DNA of 64,000 bases from Bathynomus jamesi (Eukaryota; Arthropoda; Malacostraca; Isopoda; Cirolanidae): assembly GCA_023014485.1 (NCBI GenBank), contig JAJOZX010000090.1, positions 1 through 64,000 of the forward strand. Direction: 5' to 3'. The notes under the pieces were generated by a model. That model worked only from the letters and a program-made list of their open reading frames with translations, was not told the DNA's origin and searched no databases. A program made the translations under genes and the position numbers. Each line of letters opens with the position of its first letter. Within the stretch, counting starts at the first letter, position 1. This document shows positions 34,793-45,835 of the stretch, one piece after another.

Positions 34793-35404
34793 TCACAAGC
34801 TCTCCTCCACTTCATCCCTCCATCTCCTCCTCGGTCTCCCTCGCGGTCTTCTGCCATTCGTTGGTCTCCACTCCCAGCACCTCCTCGCAGTTCTCCTATC
34901 CTCCATTCTCTCCAAGTGGCCCAACCATCTCAATTTGGCAACGTCGATTTTTCTCAAAATCGGCGTTACTCCCACATTGGCTCTTATTTCTTCAATTCCT
35001 TACCTGTTTCTTCGCGTCTTTCTCAGAATAGTCCTCAGCGGTCTCAGTTCTGCCGCCTGAATTCTGCTTCGATCTGCCATGCGCATTTTCCAGTGTTCCG
35101 GCCCATAAATCAGTAGTGGTGTTAAAACTGTTTCGAAGATTATTTTCTTAATCCCAGGGGGAATATGTTCATCTCTCAGTAGCGGGTTTAACATTCCGAC
35201 ATTTTTACTAAACTTTGCAATTCGTTCAGTTATTTCTTGTATATTACCGCTTTCTTTAGTAAACATACTCCCTAGATATTTAAATTTTTCAACATTTATT
35301 ATTTCCTTATCTCCTATTTGAACTCCGAATTCTCCTTCTTCTCTTCGACATACACTTAATATTTCTGTCTTTTCTACATTCATTTCCATTTCCCCCTCCT
35401 TCAA
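34793..35404 (-). pseudogene. RTE-type LINE thumb and C-terminal domain
   Basis: Two frames continue the LINE. 35404-35000 carries MEMNVEKTEILSVCR, VEKFKYLGSMFTKESGNIQ and the TPLLIYGPEHWKMRMADRSR block. 34975-34793 carries LRWLGHLERMEDRRTARRC and RRPRGRPRRRWRDEVEESL. The K-L-R-W-x-G-H-x-x-R-M and GRP-R-x-RW patterns mark the C-terminus of RTE-related LINEs. A frameshift separates them near 34990. Confidence 0.86.
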
Positions 35405-35455
35405 ACATTCATTCCAATCAATTAAAGCTTGTTCTATATCTTCTCTCTCTGTCGT

Positions 35456-36331
35456 CTAGAATGTTATGTCATCCGCATATGCCATTATTCCATTATTATT
35501 ATTCATTTCATGACGTCGCTTGAAACTTGCAATTACTGTGTCCATGTTGGCTATAAAGAGGAGTGGTGATATAACACTGCCCTGCTTCACCCCTGTTCTT
35601 ACTTCAAACCACTCATCATTTTTGTGTCCAGTCCTTACTTTGCATTCACTAACTTGATTCAAACTTTTCAAAGCCCTAAGAAGTGTCCCCCTTACCCTAT
35701 AAATCTCCTCCAAACATCTCCACATTCTTCCTCTGGGCACTGTATCGAATGCTTTTTTAAGATCTATGAATATTACATAGATGTTTATATTAAATTCCCA
35801 TGCCTTTTGTATAACAGAACTGACGCCAAAAATAAGATCTACCGTACTTCTATCTTTTCGATAACCATGCTGTTCCTCTCCCAACCTTGCTTCAATTATT
35901 TGTCTTGCTCTTTTTTCTATTATTCTTTCATAACGTTTTGTTATATGATTAATAAGCGATATTCCCCTATAATTCTCACATCTACCTGAGTCACCCTTTC
36001 CTGTATATATTGGAACGATGATTGTTTTTCCCCAATCACAGGGGACTTGACCTTTTCTCCAATATTTATTCAACAGGTTTCGAATTTTTTCTTTCATGGC
36101 TTCGCCTCCCTCCTTTATAAGTTCAATCGGAAACTCGTCCACTCCTGTTGACTTTCCATTCTTCATTTTATTAACAGCCTCTTCCATTTCTTCTCTGGTA
36201 ATAATTACCTGTTCTGCTAATTCCTGGTATATTCCATCTGCTTCCTCCACTTCTTCTTCTGGATCTCCATTCAATAGATCTTTAAAGTAATCTGGCCATC
36301 TTCTATTAATTGCTCCAGGTTCCACTATCAC
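35456..36331 (-). pseudogene. RTE-type reverse transcriptase domain
   Basis: A 291-codon open frame covers the fingers and palm: MEEAVNKMKNGKSTGVDEFP, IIVPIYTGKGDSGRCENYRG, EQHGYRKDRSTVDLI, VIFIDLKKAFDTVPRGRMW (catalytic Asp), VRTGVKQGSVISPLLF and IMAYADDITF (catalytic YADD). All RT signature residues are present. Downstream at 35455 the frame shifts, and the thumb continues in 35404-35000. Confidence 0.9.
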
Positions 36332-37367
36332 ATTTCCCGCTTCATTTTTAATGCTGTATAATTTTTTCTTTTCCTTCCTATAAGATTTTGTAAGGCTGTA
36401 AATCAGTTTTTTCCCTTCTCATCTTCTCTCAACTTTTCTCTCAATTCCCTCATTGCCACTTGTTTTGCCATTTTCTTCTCCCTCTCAGCTTCATTTCTTG
36501 CTTGTACATATTCCCGTCTTGATTCCTGTGTACGTTGCTTCAACCACTTCCTATGTTTTATAGTTTTCTGTTTTACTGCGCCTCTCACTGTGTCTGTCCA
36601 CCATGGTGTATGTCTTCTCCCTCTCCCAACCCACTCAGTTCCCGAAATCTCCTCCGCAACTCTCTTAGCACAATCTCTCACGGTTTCCCATTCACTGTTT
36701 TCCTCCATCTCAGCTCTGTTTCTTTCAAGTTCTTCTCTGAATCTGACTCTAATGTTCTCATCCTGCAGTTTCTTTGTCTTAATTACCTTCCTCTTCTCCT
36801 CTTTTGTTGCTACTATTTTCTGCATTTTCAAATCTGCTATCAGTAATCTGTGGTCAGAGTCTAACGTAAACCCTGGTATCACTTTGACATCTCCAATAAT
36901 TCTCTTATCGGAACATATAAAGTAATCTATGATGGATTTTTGGTCAGTGTTTCCTGTCACTTGGTTCCACCTGTATCTCGTAAACTTATGGGTCTCCTGG
37001 TGTTTAAAAAATCCGTTCATGATCTTTAGTTTGTTCCTTACGCAGAAATCTATTAGTTTCTTTCCCTCTGCATTTCGGTTTTGTTCTCCGAAAGGTCCAA
37101 TTACCTGATCCACTCCATCCCTCTCCATTCCCACTCTGCCAATGAAATCTCCCATAAGCAGTCCCACCTCCTCTCCTCCCACTTATTCATAATTGTCATC
37201 TAGTAGTTCCATGAAGTTGGCCTTCTCCTCTTCACTATGCCCCTGTTGTGGCGCATAAACCTGGTAGAGAATATATGTTTTATTCCTGATTCTCAACTTA
37301 TATTTCATTAGTCTTTCGCTTATTAATTCTACAGTCTGTATGTTTGGGGACAGTCTCGGTCCAATAA

Positions 37368-39802
37368 CACCAGTCTGCATGAAAATCGATTTCTTTATTT
37401 TGAGTTGTGATTCTGAAGCAGTTCGCTGCGCTGAATTAAAAATGCTACAAGTTTTTTTTCTATCACCCACAGTTTTAAAGTTATTAGCAAAACAATTTTG
37501 GGGCGTTTTGTAATTTTTTACCTTTTTTATCTTTAATTAATTTCGTTTTTTCATATTTTTCAGATAGATAATTCTAACATTACGTCTTTAAAGTTTTAAT
37601 AATGGCTTCTAGAGGATGTACCCATAGTCCAGACATATTTTGTTATATTTGTGGTCGGTATGTTGTTGTAAAACAAAGGACAAATGTAACGACCTTCATT
37701 AAGAGAGCTTATCATGCTTATTTTGGAATTAAATTAGGAGATCAAGACAAAAGTTGGGCTCCACACAAGGTTTGTCTTACGTGTGTTGCGGCACTAAGGA
37801 ATTGGAGCAAAGGTAAAAAGAAAAGTTTGCCATTTGGGATCCCTATGGTATGGCGCGAGCCTAGAAACCATACCGACGACTGCTACTTCTGTTCTTGCAA
37901 TGTCAAAGGTTATAATGCAAAGAATAAAGAGCGCCTTCAATACCCAAGTCTTCCATCTGCCAGAAGTTCCTATTCCCCGCCCACCCGAGAGTCTGGATCA
38001 ATACAATTCAGATTCTGATTCAGCTCCAAATCCATACAATGATGATGTTTATGAACAGCCAACAGCTGACCGAGATCCTCCTAAACCATCAACCCAAGCC
38101 GAACTAAATGACTTAGTCAGGGATTTGAATCTGCCTAAGGACTCTGCATAACTTTTGGGGTCTAGATTGCAGGAGAACAATTTATTGGCATCCGACACAT
38201 ACTTCGCTTGGTACAGAAATCGTGAGAAAGACTTCGTGCCTTTTTTCGAAGAAGATGGTCCCTTGGTATTTTGCAAGGACATCACAGGATTAGTGTGAAA
38301 GCTAGGCATCGAATACCAAACCAGTGACGGGAGGTTGTTTATAGATTTCTCTAAAACCAGTCTAAAAGGAGTGTTACTGCACAACGGTAACTAATATGCC
38401 TCAATCCCAGTGGCCCATTCTACTCATTTCAAAGAGACCTATGATAACATGAAACTGCTTCTGGAAAAAATTCAGTATCAAAATCACAGATGGATATTGT
38501 GTGGGGATCTCAAAGTCCTTTGCATGTTACTTGGGTAGCAATCAGGATACACTAAGATGCCATGTTTCATCTGCGAATGGGATAGTCGAGCACTGGAAGA
38601 GGAAAACTTGGCCTCCTAGAGAGAATCTTACCCCAGGATCAAAGAACATTTTACATGAACATCTAGTTGAACCAAATAAAATCCTCCTACCACCCTTGCA
38701 CATTAAGTTAGGGTTGATGAAGCAGTATGTCAAAGCATTGAATAGAGAAGGTGAGTGTTTCAAGTACATTTGTTCAAAATATTCAAAGATTAGCTACGAG
38801 AAAATAAAGGAAGGTGTTTTTATAGGTCCTCAGATTAGAAAGTTATTGAAAGACGATCATTTCCTGAACATAATGACCAATAAAGAAAAAGAAGCATGGC
38901 TTGGTTTCAAAGATGTTGTTGAAAACTTCTTGGGAAACTACAAAAGCCAAAATTATGAAAGACTGGTGGAAAATATGCTTAAAAAGTTTTGCGCCTTAGG
39001 CTGCAACATGAGCCTGAAAGTTCACTTCTTATTTTCGCATCTTGACCGTTTTCCCGAAAATCTCGGAGATGTCAGTGAGGAGCAAGGGGAACGATTTCAC
39101 CAGGACATCAAAACCATGGAAAGAAGATATCAAGGAAGATGGCATACAAATATGATGGTGGATTACTGCTGGTGTCTGCAACGAGATCAGCCTAATGCAC
39201 AGCATAAGAAAACATCAAAGAAGCACCGGTTTAGTCGTCATTAGTCAGATCTACCTTCGTAGTCGTAAGTCTTTGGAATAAGTCCTGAAATGTTTGCAAG
39301 TAAAGAAGGTAAATATATTTTGTTTCTTTCAGTTATTTTTTTATTCTTTCATAAACAAGCAATATGCTTGTCCAAGAGCTAGGAGCTATTTAATTCTGCT
39401 TTAATTAGGTTTTACTCTATCACCTAAAGATTTCGTGCTACAAGGGGTGTTGTAATACCTCATCTGTCCCCAAATGTTAACCACCCATTGATGGGAGGGG
39501 AGAGAGTATTTTGCTGGGAACGGGACTGGTTGTTATATATATTTACCCTACATTATTATGTAAGCGTTACTATAGTCTATAACAACAAAATTTATGGTTT
39601 AGCATGTGCAATCCAATGTTGGTCTCGATAAGATGGTTCAATTTGGGGATAAATGGGGGATTTATGACACACCCTGTAGTAAGAAAACCATATGTGATAG
39701 GAAAAAACTAACTATATCTTTGAGATCAGCGCACTCAAATTATATAGAATCACCAACTAGTTTGTAAAAATCGATCGACAAGTTTTCAAATGTGTACTGG
39801 TG
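37368..39802 (+). mobile_element. CACC...GGTG DNA transposon, copy B (CMC-like)
   Basis: Termini are caccagtctgcatgaaaat at 37368 and ...gtgtactggtg at 39802, flanked by TAA at 37365-37367 and 39803-39805. It is almost identical to copy A outside the nested element, showing a recent common source. It sits inside the endonuclease of the RTE LINE, in the opposite orientation. At 38189-38197 it has a single, uninterrupted atccgacac, the empty site for the 3.5-kb transposon in copy A. Confidence 0.9.
37602..39244 (+). pseudogene. CMC-like transposase candidate, copy B, broken
   Basis: The ATG at 37602 (MASRGCTHSPD) opens a frame equal to copy A, with one inserted valine codon (YVVVK). Damage relative to copy A: a deletion near 37963 shifts the frame, TAA replaces a Glu codon at about 38148, and TGA replaces a Cys codon at about 38296. 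A TAA lies in HNGN* near 38392, a TAG replaces Gln near 38537, and about 10 bp (gtgaccagca-type) are lost near 38593, within WDSRARDQHW. The C-terminal part from 38600 to TAG 39244 is open and carries GERFHQD. Clearly non-functional. Confidence 0.88.
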
Positions 39803-40254
39803 TAATCATTGCCACTCCGTGCATCCTCCTCCGATCCTCCTCCACTCCTCTGAACATGAGCACATATCCATCCCCCAAGTCCCTTCCCAGTTCTCCACCC
39901 ATATGCCTTGTTTCTGCCATTCCTCAGCTGTCGATTTTCCTTTCTCTCATGATGTCCAGAATTTCATCTTCTTTCCCCCTATAAGTTGCTATGTTAATCG
40001 TTCCACATCTGATCCTGAGTGTGTCCATTTTTCGTGTCCAGTTTCGTTTCCTTGTCCGTGCTCTGTTTAGCAATCCTGGTTCTGAGGCTGGTTCTTGAGT
40101 TTCTCGAGCGATAAGGTTTTTACACCACCGGCTTGCTAGGCCTATCGTGGCAACCCTCCTTTTTTATCCGGGCTTGGGACCGGCATGGGATTCCAGGTGT
40201 CATTCCCCATGGCAGGGTTCGTTATTTTATAATGAATGTATATTTTATTATTGG

Positions 40255-41522
40255 ATGTTTCTTCTTCAGAAAGGTAACAGATTGGGGTATTTATTTCACA
40301 TATACCTATATGCATATACCTATACATTCCAAACAGTGATGCCGCATTTGCAGCTAGAACAGAAAATGAAAATCATTGTGTTTTCATGTAACAAATTCAG
40401 TGACGCAGGTGCAGAGGAACTTTTGCAGAGAATGTGGATGCTTAGAGCCACCCGATAGAAAGACAATATCATGAATTGTTAGAAAGCTTCAAACAACATA
40501 AGGGCAATAGTGGTATGCGACGATCCACAAGAAATGTGCAACACGTAAATATGGTTCATGAAATTATTGCGTACAGTCCGTAGTAGTGAAGTGGACGTTT
40601 GTCAGCAAAAATACAGTAGGTATTTCACGAACATCTGTGCATCGTATACTTCGTCGTACTGAATTAAACCTTTTTCCTTATAAAATTCATTCACAAGCTT
40701 CACCGACTTTAAAACAAAAACGAATGGAATTCACAACATCGATGTTAGCAAAGCTAGAAGATTCTGAGTTTTTAAAACACATCCACTTCATTGAGTAGTG
40801 CCATGTACATCTGTCTAGGGAGATTAATAAACAAAACTTTCGTTATTGGGGAAGTCATGCTGGTGCTCCAATAGAGCTTCCAAGTAGAGTTGCTAAACTC
40901 AACATTTGGGTCGCTGATGGGTGGTATGGTGTAGTAGGTCCCTACTTCTTTAAAAATTAAACTGGCAAAACACTGACGGTAAAGCAAAATTCATATCGTC
41001 AAATGCTACAAGATTTTTATTTAGGACAACTAATTAGTTTGTCCCGTAAAAGAAATAACTGCATTACCCCAGAATCACAGTGGTTTCAGCAGGATGGAGC
41101 ACTTCCACATATTGCTTGTGAAACTCGCAACCTTTTGAGGAAGCATTTTTCCGGGCGACTAATCTCCCTTCATGAGCCAATGCAATGGCCTCCATACTCA
41201 CCTGATTTCACACTGAATTTTTTTTTTTGGTCCGGTTACATAAAAGACAGGATCTATTCTACCAAGCCTAAGACACTTGAAGACCTAAAGACCAAAGTCA
41301 ATGAGATAATCAACAACATCCCAGCTGAACTATTTCCAAAACTATGTCAAACATTTGTGTAAGGTTGAATACTGTTAGGAAAAAATGACGATTACACTGA
41401 ACATGTTTAATTAGGGTTAATAAACGCCTGTGTTTTACGTACGTTTTGCGTTTGTCTTTGTGTCTAGATTCCTTTTATTAGCTTAGAACACTAATTTAAA
41501 AATAGGGACAGTTTTTTGGGAC

Positions 41523-41528
<6 letters not shown>
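40255..41528 (+). mobile_element. Degraded mariner, DD41D-derived
   Basis: The right end is ccttgtcccaaaaaactgtc (inverted, near 41526-41500), next to (TA)n. The left end is weak (ctatacattccaaacagtg at about 40318). It encodes a decayed transposase. Confidence 0.7.
40370..41362 (+). pseudogene. Mariner transposase relic with third Asp lost
   Basis: Fragments in several frames read ISRTSVHRILRRTELNLFPYK (helix-turn-helix, about 40615), KLEDSEFLKHIHFIE (first-Asp block, where FSDE-type residues are degraded), NFRYWGSHAGAPIELPSR (about 40840) and WFQQDGALPHIACETRNLLR (second Asp, about 41085). The last fragment is WPPYSPDFTLNFFFW. The position expected to hold the third Asp (SPDFTPLDFFFW) reads Asn after loss of a residue, so catalysis would be lost even without the stops. 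Confidence 0.82.

Positions 41529-41559
<31 letters not shown>
41529..41559. repeat. (TA)n microsatellite
   Basis: A TA tract of about 30 bp at the mariner end. Confidence 0.95.
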
Positions 41560-41562
<3 letters not shown>

Positions 41563-42279
41563 AGAGAAAGCAGAAAATTTTGTGTTCTAAAGTTTAAAAT
41601 GCGCCAAAAGCAAGCAAAATTATAAAGTGCTTAATTAGAGACAAAATTGTTTACTACCAGTGGACAGACAGAATAAAAGTTGAAAGACTGAATTTGAATG
41701 AAGTACCAATGGATTAAAGAAGAAGAGTAGAGTAAGTCCTTGAAGACATACAAGTGGATGTACATTTTTTATACACATTTCACAATTTTGTGGGACATTT
41801 TAAATGTTTAGTATAGTAAAGAGAAAGGCAACTGAATGGTGGAGCAATGAGGTGGAGCATTCACTGAAAGAAAAGAAGTCGGTCTGGAAAAGAAGCTTAC
41901 AAACTCAGACTGTCATCGATGAAAGGAGATGTAAAAGTTGTACAAAGAGCGCGGGAAAAATGCTAAGCAAGTGGTAAAATAAGTAAAAAGAGAGTAGATG
42001 GAGACTTGAGAAGGAAGATCAATAAACAGTATGTGTAAAAGTTATTCTGGAAAGAAGTGAAGAATTGCGAAGGTCAGTCTGGTGGAATGACGGTAATGAT
42101 AATGATGAGCTTTATTGGCAGGATATAAATCCTATAAAACAGTACAGTATTCTTGAAGGTAATAGACACTAAGATAAATCAAACAATAATAAATTTTAAA
42201 AACTAAAAATTAGGACTAAAAGAGAAATAAAAATAAGACACGTATTGAAAAAAATAACAAACTACCCACAGCTAACAAT

Positions 42280-42302
42280 ACAAAAAGATATATATATATA
42301 TA

Positions 42303-42350
<48 letters not shown>
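42280..42350. repeat. (TA)n microsatellite
   Basis: A nearly pure TA tract at the edge of the SINE cluster. Confidence 0.95.
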
Positions 42351-42352
<2 letters not shown>

Positions 42353-42602
42353 TAAAGAACGACGCTTGTATAGGAGAACATTCCGCGCAAGATGAGAAGA
42401 GAGAACGAACAAATGAAAAAATGAGGTAACCACCCGGGAATCGAACCCGGGATCTTCCGATTGCCGGTCAGATATGATAACCACTACACCATGGTCCTCA
42501 ATCGATCAGAAGTCGTAATTCATTTGTTCGTTCTCTCTTCTCATCTTGCGCGGAATGTTCTCCTATACAAGCGTCGTCCTTTACGTTATTTATACTGCGT
42601 GT
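42351..42602. repeat. SINE palindrome: minus copy joined to a plus 3' half
   Basis: 42351-42519 is a minus copy of the SINE at 42691-42892. It is joined directly at about 42519 to a plus-orientation 3' half (atttgttcgttctctcttct... to 42602). The inverted shared segments carry gagaagagagaacgaac and gcgcggaatgttctcc. This arrangement is a tail-repeated palindrome, not two independent full copies. Confidence 0.75.
42423..42499 (-). repeat. tRNA-like head of a SINE (minus copy)
   Basis: On the minus strand: A box ggtgtagtggttatcat and B box gggttcgattcccggg, identical to the plus copy at 42709-42785. Part of a SINE, not an independent tRNA gene. Confidence 0.75.
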
Positions 42603-42690
42603 TCTTTGCAGTTGAAATGTGTATATATAGATACGGCATGCGAGGGGTGCCCCCGTCGGGGCATTGGTTTCTGCGCGTATGTAGAAGAAT

Positions 42691-42892
42691 TACGACTTCT
42701 GATCGATTGAGGACCATGGTGTAGTGGTTATCATATCTGACCGGCAATCGGAAGATCCCGGGTTCGATTCCCGGGTGGTTACCTCATTTTTTCATTTGTT
42801 CGTTCTCTCTTCTCATCTTGCGTGGAATGTTCTCCTATACAAGCGTCGTTCTTTACGTTATTTATACTGCGTGTTCTTTGCAGTTGAAATGT
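42691..42892 (+). repeat. tRNA-derived SINE, full copy
   Basis: The tRNA-like head at 42709-42785 has A box tggtgtagtggttatcat and B box gggttcgattcccggg. A cloverleaf can be drawn: T stem ccggg/cccgg, anticodon stem tctga/tcgga with loop ccggcaa. However, loop base 33 is C, not U, and the first acceptor pair fails. It is followed by a body (ttgttcgttctctcttctca...gtgttctttgcagttgaaatg) and a TA/CA tail. I therefore call a SINE rather than a functional tRNA gene. Confidence 0.8.
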
Positions 42893-42893
42893 A

Positions 42894-42956
<63 letters not shown>
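42893..42956. repeat. Compound (TA)n(CA)n(TA)n microsatellite
   Basis: TA, then about 24 bp CA, then TA, forming the simple-sequence tail of the SINE. Confidence 0.95.
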
Positions 42957-42958
<2 letters not shown>

Positions 42959-43425
42959 GTACACGTAGATAAGATAAGAATGAAAGATAAGAATGGTAAC
43001 TTATTAGTGCAAGTGAGATTTTTTAAAAATTTGTATTTTAGTGTGCTCGTAAATGAAGGAAGTTGGTTTTGGGTGTATGTTGAATGTATACTACGGAGTG
43101 GATGACATGAAGCTGAACGAGAAGTATAGAAGTCAGGAAAGTCAACAAGAATTGGTTGGTATTCCGTTTTGCGTCCATCCTACTGAGGATATTGAAATGG
43201 TCAAGCAGGAATTGGTAAGATGTGTAAAATGATTAAAGGTGGAGGTAGAATGGTGCTTCCATGGCTGCAGAAGATATATAGAAAGCACATGGGAAAGTGG
43301 GTGGGTTCCAAGTGGTTAAACAAAAACTGAAGTTGTACCCTTGCATGTATAGAAACAAAACTAAAAGAAATCAGTATTAAAAATAGAGCGGTCTAATTAC
43401 TTTATGCAAAGCTGGAAAAGTGTAT

Positions 43426-43427
<2 letters not shown>

Positions 43428-43488
<61 letters not shown>
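43428..43488. repeat. (AG)n microsatellite, about 61 bp
   Basis: An uninterrupted AG tract within the old LINE relic. Confidence 0.97.
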
Positions 43489-43491
<3 letters not shown>

Positions 43492-43905
43492 GTATTAATG
43501 GTAAAGTATGACAGGTCTGTGCGTTGTTACCATATATATTTAATGTGTATACGGATGGGTGATGCGTGAGATCTGAATTTTGAAGAGAATGAGTGATGAC
43601 TGTTACATAAAATGTATGCTGGTGGCTTGGTGCATCTGAGTGAATCAAAAGATAAGTTAAGTAAAGCAGCGACAAATTTTGTTGACATTTTTTGGAGCAG
43701 ATTACTGTAAGTGAAAGTAAATAAAAGTAGACCACTTCATTGAGTGAGAAGAAGAGGCAGAAAGTAACATTATGGAGAATGGAGAAAGTTTACAGGTTCT
43801 GGAAGAATTTAAATATTTGGGGTGCTGGACTGACACGGGAGTTAAAGTACATCGGGAAATAGAAGTGTATGAAATAATAGGTAACTTCTTTTAAGTTAAA
43901 AAAAA

Positions 43906-44212
43906 TTATATTTGTAAGTGAAGTTTAAGATAACTTTCATGGATTCATTTATTGGACTTAAATCTTTAGATCAAAAACTATTTCTTTGATCCCTTAAGCG
44001 TCAAACCTCTTGATATAACTCGTCGATAACGCTTAAGAGGATAATACAGACAATATAATTGGGTAAAATGTCTCTTTTTGATTTTACTTCTGATATTCTG
44101 TTTGGAATCAAAATCGAGCTAAATTTATAATTCGGCATAAGTTATGAAATACTGAATGACATCCTGAATCTTGAATTTTTTAGAGGAAGGGGTCTTATAG
44201 AAATATGGGCAG
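43906..44212. other. Spacer, nothing recognised
   Basis: About 300 bp of AT-rich DNA with no coding sequence or ends. Confidence 0.6.
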
Positions 44213-44470
44213 TAGGGTGGATCGATTTTACATTTTTTTCGATTTCCATATTCTAATAGAGACAAAAACTTGCGCATGCATGAGAAAATAGCCTCTGCAA
44301 AATCTTAGCTTAATAGGTAATCATCTTCTGCCCCCGGCAGAGCGATGAAAATCATATTTTAGTAGTCAAAAACGTATTTTTAAACCCTAGCCTAGAGTCA
44401 TAAAATTTTGCGTGTGTGTTATTTCATGCCTAAGCAACGATATAAATGCTATGGGAAATATATAAATGCA

Positions 44471-45640
44471 TTATTTAAGACAAAGAGCCGATCTGAAAAT
44501 ATGTATATTATACATATTTTCAGATCGGTTGTCGTTACTTGGCCAATCACTTGGTGGTTTTGAAAGAAACTCTTGAGCAATTTTCTTTCCGTTTTTATCT
44601 AGTACAGCGAAGAGTTGAGCCGTCTTCTCGCTGACGTAAGTTTCCAATGGGTTTGCTGTTTTGATCAACTTTGAATCGCGGCGCTTCAGACCTTTCGCTT
44701 TTGCAGGATGAGATAATTTTTTAATTATATTTTCTTTACTTTGCTGTCCAACCCATCGTCAAAAAGTGACAGTCCAATCAGTTCTTCCGAGAAGTACCAG
44801 AGATGTCTCTTAAATGCCTTGAGTGCAATTTCAGCCAAAACCCTGTTTGGATAAGTCTCCATAACTGTTAGAAAAGCTAGGTCGTTTCTAGGGGCTCTTA
44901 CTGCCAAGGGTTCTTCATGCCAATATTTACTATAAACAAGTGCCACAAAGAGACAAAAATCTTTCAGACCCTTTTTTTCACGAGCAGTAAGTTTCATTTT
45001 CTCCTGGAAGAGAAAGATCCTCAAAGCATAGGTAGCTTTTGCCATCCAGCGAGCCTGATGAAGAGCTGGAGCTCTGATGTTGTACTTCCTAGGCAAACTT
45101 CCTCCCAGGAAAATTAGAGAAAGATGGAAGAATTCACTGTAGTCATCTCTTGAGAAGGTGCTGTTCTGAAGAGCGTCGGAGAGGTACTGTATCACCTCTT
45201 GACAAAGTTCCCACAAATTTCCTTCAAAAAGTTTCATTCCTGCTGATATAAAGTTTTCTTTATTGATAACTGGTCATTGTGCCATGACTCGCTTAAACAA
45301 TGAGACTTGTGGTCCTTTCGAAGGTTCAAGAATACTAGAAAATACGTTAGCCAAAACGACTTCATACACATGATGACGACATGCTATCCACGTCAGAGAG
45401 CGACCTACAGCTCTTTATCAAGGTGCAAGCTCCAGACATCAGCCCAGTATTTGATGCTGTTATATCAAATACAAGCCCCTGCAACTGGTTTCTCAAGCCC
45501 CACTCATCCAACATCCTGAGGCAGACATCAGCTTGTGCTTATCCCGTTCCGTGAGGGATGAGTGGAACACCAAGTAGTTTATCTTATCCTCTTCCTGAAA
45601 CAGCGATTCACTGCTTGATTCAAGGTCACTCAACCTAAGA
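44471..45640 (-). pseudogene. hAT-like transposase relic of the TAGGGTGG element
   Basis: Reading the minus strand, fragments align in order with the 609-aa protein at 20698-18869. They are FDITASNTGLMSGACTL (second Asp block, about 45480), WIACRHHVYEVVLANVFSS (CRHH, about 45390-45350), then an open 170-codon stretch (45237-44725). That stretch has FSRDDYSEFFHLSLIFLGG, APALHQARWMAKATYALRIF (the RW motif) and KAFKRHLWYFSEELIGLSLF. A last fragment, PLETYVSEKTAQLFAVLD, lies at 44650. The first Asp region (HWDGK) and the NDxAER block are missing or unreadable. Protein identity to the nested copy is modest, so this is a separate family. Confidence 0.8.
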
Positions 45641-45694
45641 CGAATTAATATGAGAGTTTTTTACATGTATAATTTTGTATATTGTGTATCCTTT

Positions 45695-45716
45695 ACAGCT
45701 GTCTCTCGTAACCTAG

Positions 45717-45810
<94 letters not shown>

Positions 45811-45835
45811 CTAGGTTATGAGAGATACACACACA
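45695..45835. repeat. (TA)n with 20-bp inverted arms
   Basis: ctcgtaacctagattaatata, then (TA)n (45721-45806), then its inverse (attaatctaggttatgagag). The arms are about 20 bp with two mismatches. Confidence 0.9.

Larger units (their letters stand above)
36403..40060 (-). pseudogene. RTE-type LINE endonuclease, interrupted
   Basis: The N-terminal part at about 40030-39803 reads RCGTINIATYRGKEDEILDI, where GTxNxxTxxGKxxE is the RTE endonuclease start. After the 2.4-kb insertion the frame resumes with YQVYAPQQGHSEEEKANF (about 37255). It changes frame near 37185 and continues VGLLMGDFIGRVG (Asp/Asn site degenerate), IDYFICSDKR and TLDSDHRLLIADL (SDH pair, about 36875). It ends in a basic coiled linker with RRHTPWWTD (about 36605). 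The closest annotated relatives I recall are craniofacial-development-protein-2-like (RTE-derived) proteins. It is an endonuclease of a retrotransposon, not a developmental gene. Confidence 0.8.
34600..40215 (-). mobile_element. RTE-type LINE, full length, split by transposon copy B
   Basis: A minus-strand non-LTR element. A 5' UTR-like block (about 40215-40060) contains cccaagcccggataaaa and ggagggttg, which I associate with arthropod RTE leaders. The endonuclease starts at about 40030, is cut by transposon copy B (37368-39802), resumes at 37364 and is followed by RT and a C-terminal domain ending near 34793. The 3' UTR ends near 34600. Several frame breaks exist. Confidence 0.8.
41640..43905 (+). 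pseudogene. Ancient LINE relic (linker and RT), interrupted
   Basis: Broken plus-frame fragments are WWSNEVEHSLKEKKSVWKRS (about 41840), SRWRLEKE (about 41990), then after a gap WEEVGKMCKMIKGGGR-type sequence (about 43205). At about 43520-43700 come LFNVYTDG and a degenerate active-site region, YAGGLVHLSESKDKL, where ADD is expected. NGESLQVLEEFKYLGCW (about 43785) follows. These are endonuclease-RT linker, RT palm and FKYLG blocks of RTE-like LINEs. A SINE cluster and (TA)n (about 42090-42960) and an (AG)n tract (43428-43488) interrupt it. Very old. Confidence 0.6.

Noticed and set aside
36403..37182. A craniofacial development protein 2-like host gene
   Set aside because: The sequence has endonuclease SDH motifs and is followed by RT and GRPRxRW blocks of an RTE-type LINE. 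That database name is itself attached to LINE endonucleases.
42709..42785. Functional tRNA gene
   Set aside because: A and B boxes and a cloverleaf are present, but loop base 33 is C, the first acceptor pair fails, and an identical unit with the same SINE body lies inverted at 42423-42499.
43397..43735. Leu/Ser-rich membrane-like protein
   Set aside because: Its LSLSLS core is the antisense of an (AG)n tract.
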